A DNA stretch of 5,404 nucleotides from Thermoprotei archaeon (GTDB lineage: Archaea > Thermoproteota > Thermoprotei > QMSL01 > B3-G16), in the NCBI GenBank assembly GCA_021158375.1, contig JAGGUS010000001.1, forward strand, positions 1 to 5,404, given 5' to 3'. Position 1 is the stretch's first letter; every line of letters starts with the position of its first letter. Below the pieces are notes generated by a model. It saw nothing but the letters and a program-made list of their open reading frames with translations, was not told the DNA's origin and made no database searches. Shown here piece by piece: positions 5,232-5,404 of the stretch. The position numbers and the translations under genes are program-made.

Positions 5232-5404
5232 GTGGAAAGTAATAATACTTTCGGGAACTTATGGTAAAGCAGTCCCGGAAGCTATTGAGAGAATAAGAGA
5301 AGTTGCTGAAGTTGAACGTAGGAAAATACCTAAAGGTGCTACTCAAGAGAAAATAGCCGAAATAATAAGTGATGCAGACATAATAGTTCTTGGAGCCAGT
5401 GGAA
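5224..5404 (+). CDS. probable D-2-hydroxyacid dehydrogenase, N-terminal part (runs off window)
   Basis: The first 60 residues of an open frame cut by the window end. It begins MNKWKVIILSGTYGKAVPEA and continues with a helix (AIERIREVAEVE), then a segment ending EKIAEIISDADIIVLGASG. This beta-alpha-beta pattern, with an EKI..I.DADIIV strand near residue 55, is that of the N-terminal catalytic domain of NAD(P)-dependent D-2-hydroxyacid dehydrogenases (PF00389). The diagnostic Rossmann GxGxxG and the catalytic Arg/Glu/His lie beyond the window, so the call is inferred from the N-terminus and from the tight operon with a 2-hydroxyacid racemase. The ATG overlaps the larA stop (ATGAATAA, 8 bases). 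A flavodoxin-like or other alpha/beta protein cannot be excluded. Confidence 0.55.
   Translation, partial: MNKWKVIILSGTYGKAVPEAIERIREVAEVERRKIPKGATQEKIAEIISDADIIVLGASG

Overview
The window looks like part of a hyperthermophilic crenarchaeal (Thermoprotei) chromosome. The protein genes are AT-rich, while the one structural RNA gene is strongly GC-rich, as usual in hyperthermophiles with AT-rich genomes. Starts use either GGTG-type ribosome binding sites or a TATA box placed for leaderless transcription. One protein follows the Sulfolobus solfataricus hexameric 5'-methylthioadenosine phosphorylase almost residue for residue at its N-terminus and in its active-site motifs. I cannot name the species.

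Layout. Bases 51-415 (minus strand) hold the signal recognition particle 7S RNA, with helices 1, 5, 6 and 8 recognisable. Directly upstream, also on the minus strand, is a two-gene operon: a methylthioadenosine/purine nucleoside phosphorylase (1777-2508), then a membrane-anchored clan GH-A glycoside hydrolase of agarase-like type (420-1763). The hydrolase stop codon lies only a few bases before the RNA gene. A 114-bp divergent promoter region (2509-2622) separates this block from a plus-strand Eis-type acetyltransferase gene (2623-3813). After a likely terminator and a separate promoter comes a lactate racemase (LarA) family gene (3945-5231). It overlaps by 8 bases the start of a probable D-2-hydroxyacid dehydrogenase gene that runs off the window (5224 onward).

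How the genes work together. The LarA homolog and the downstream dehydrogenase form a plausible 2-hydroxyacid module: racemisation or epimerisation by a nickel-pincer-nucleotide enzyme, followed by NAD(P)-linked oxidation. The cofactor genes larB, larC and larE are not in the window. The phosphorylase salvages methylthioadenosine or purine nucleosides in the cytosol. Its operon partner is predicted to act outside the membrane on a polysaccharide or glycoconjugate, so the pairing is not self-explanatory. No mobile element, CRISPR array, tRNA or obvious defence system was seen.

The points most worth a second look are the isosteric-looking U/G replacement of the usual C/A pair in the SRP54-binding loop, a perfect 8-bp inverted repeat at the predicted phosphorylase transcription start, the racemase-dehydrogenase pair of unknown substrate, and the unusual phosphorylase-hydrolase operon.
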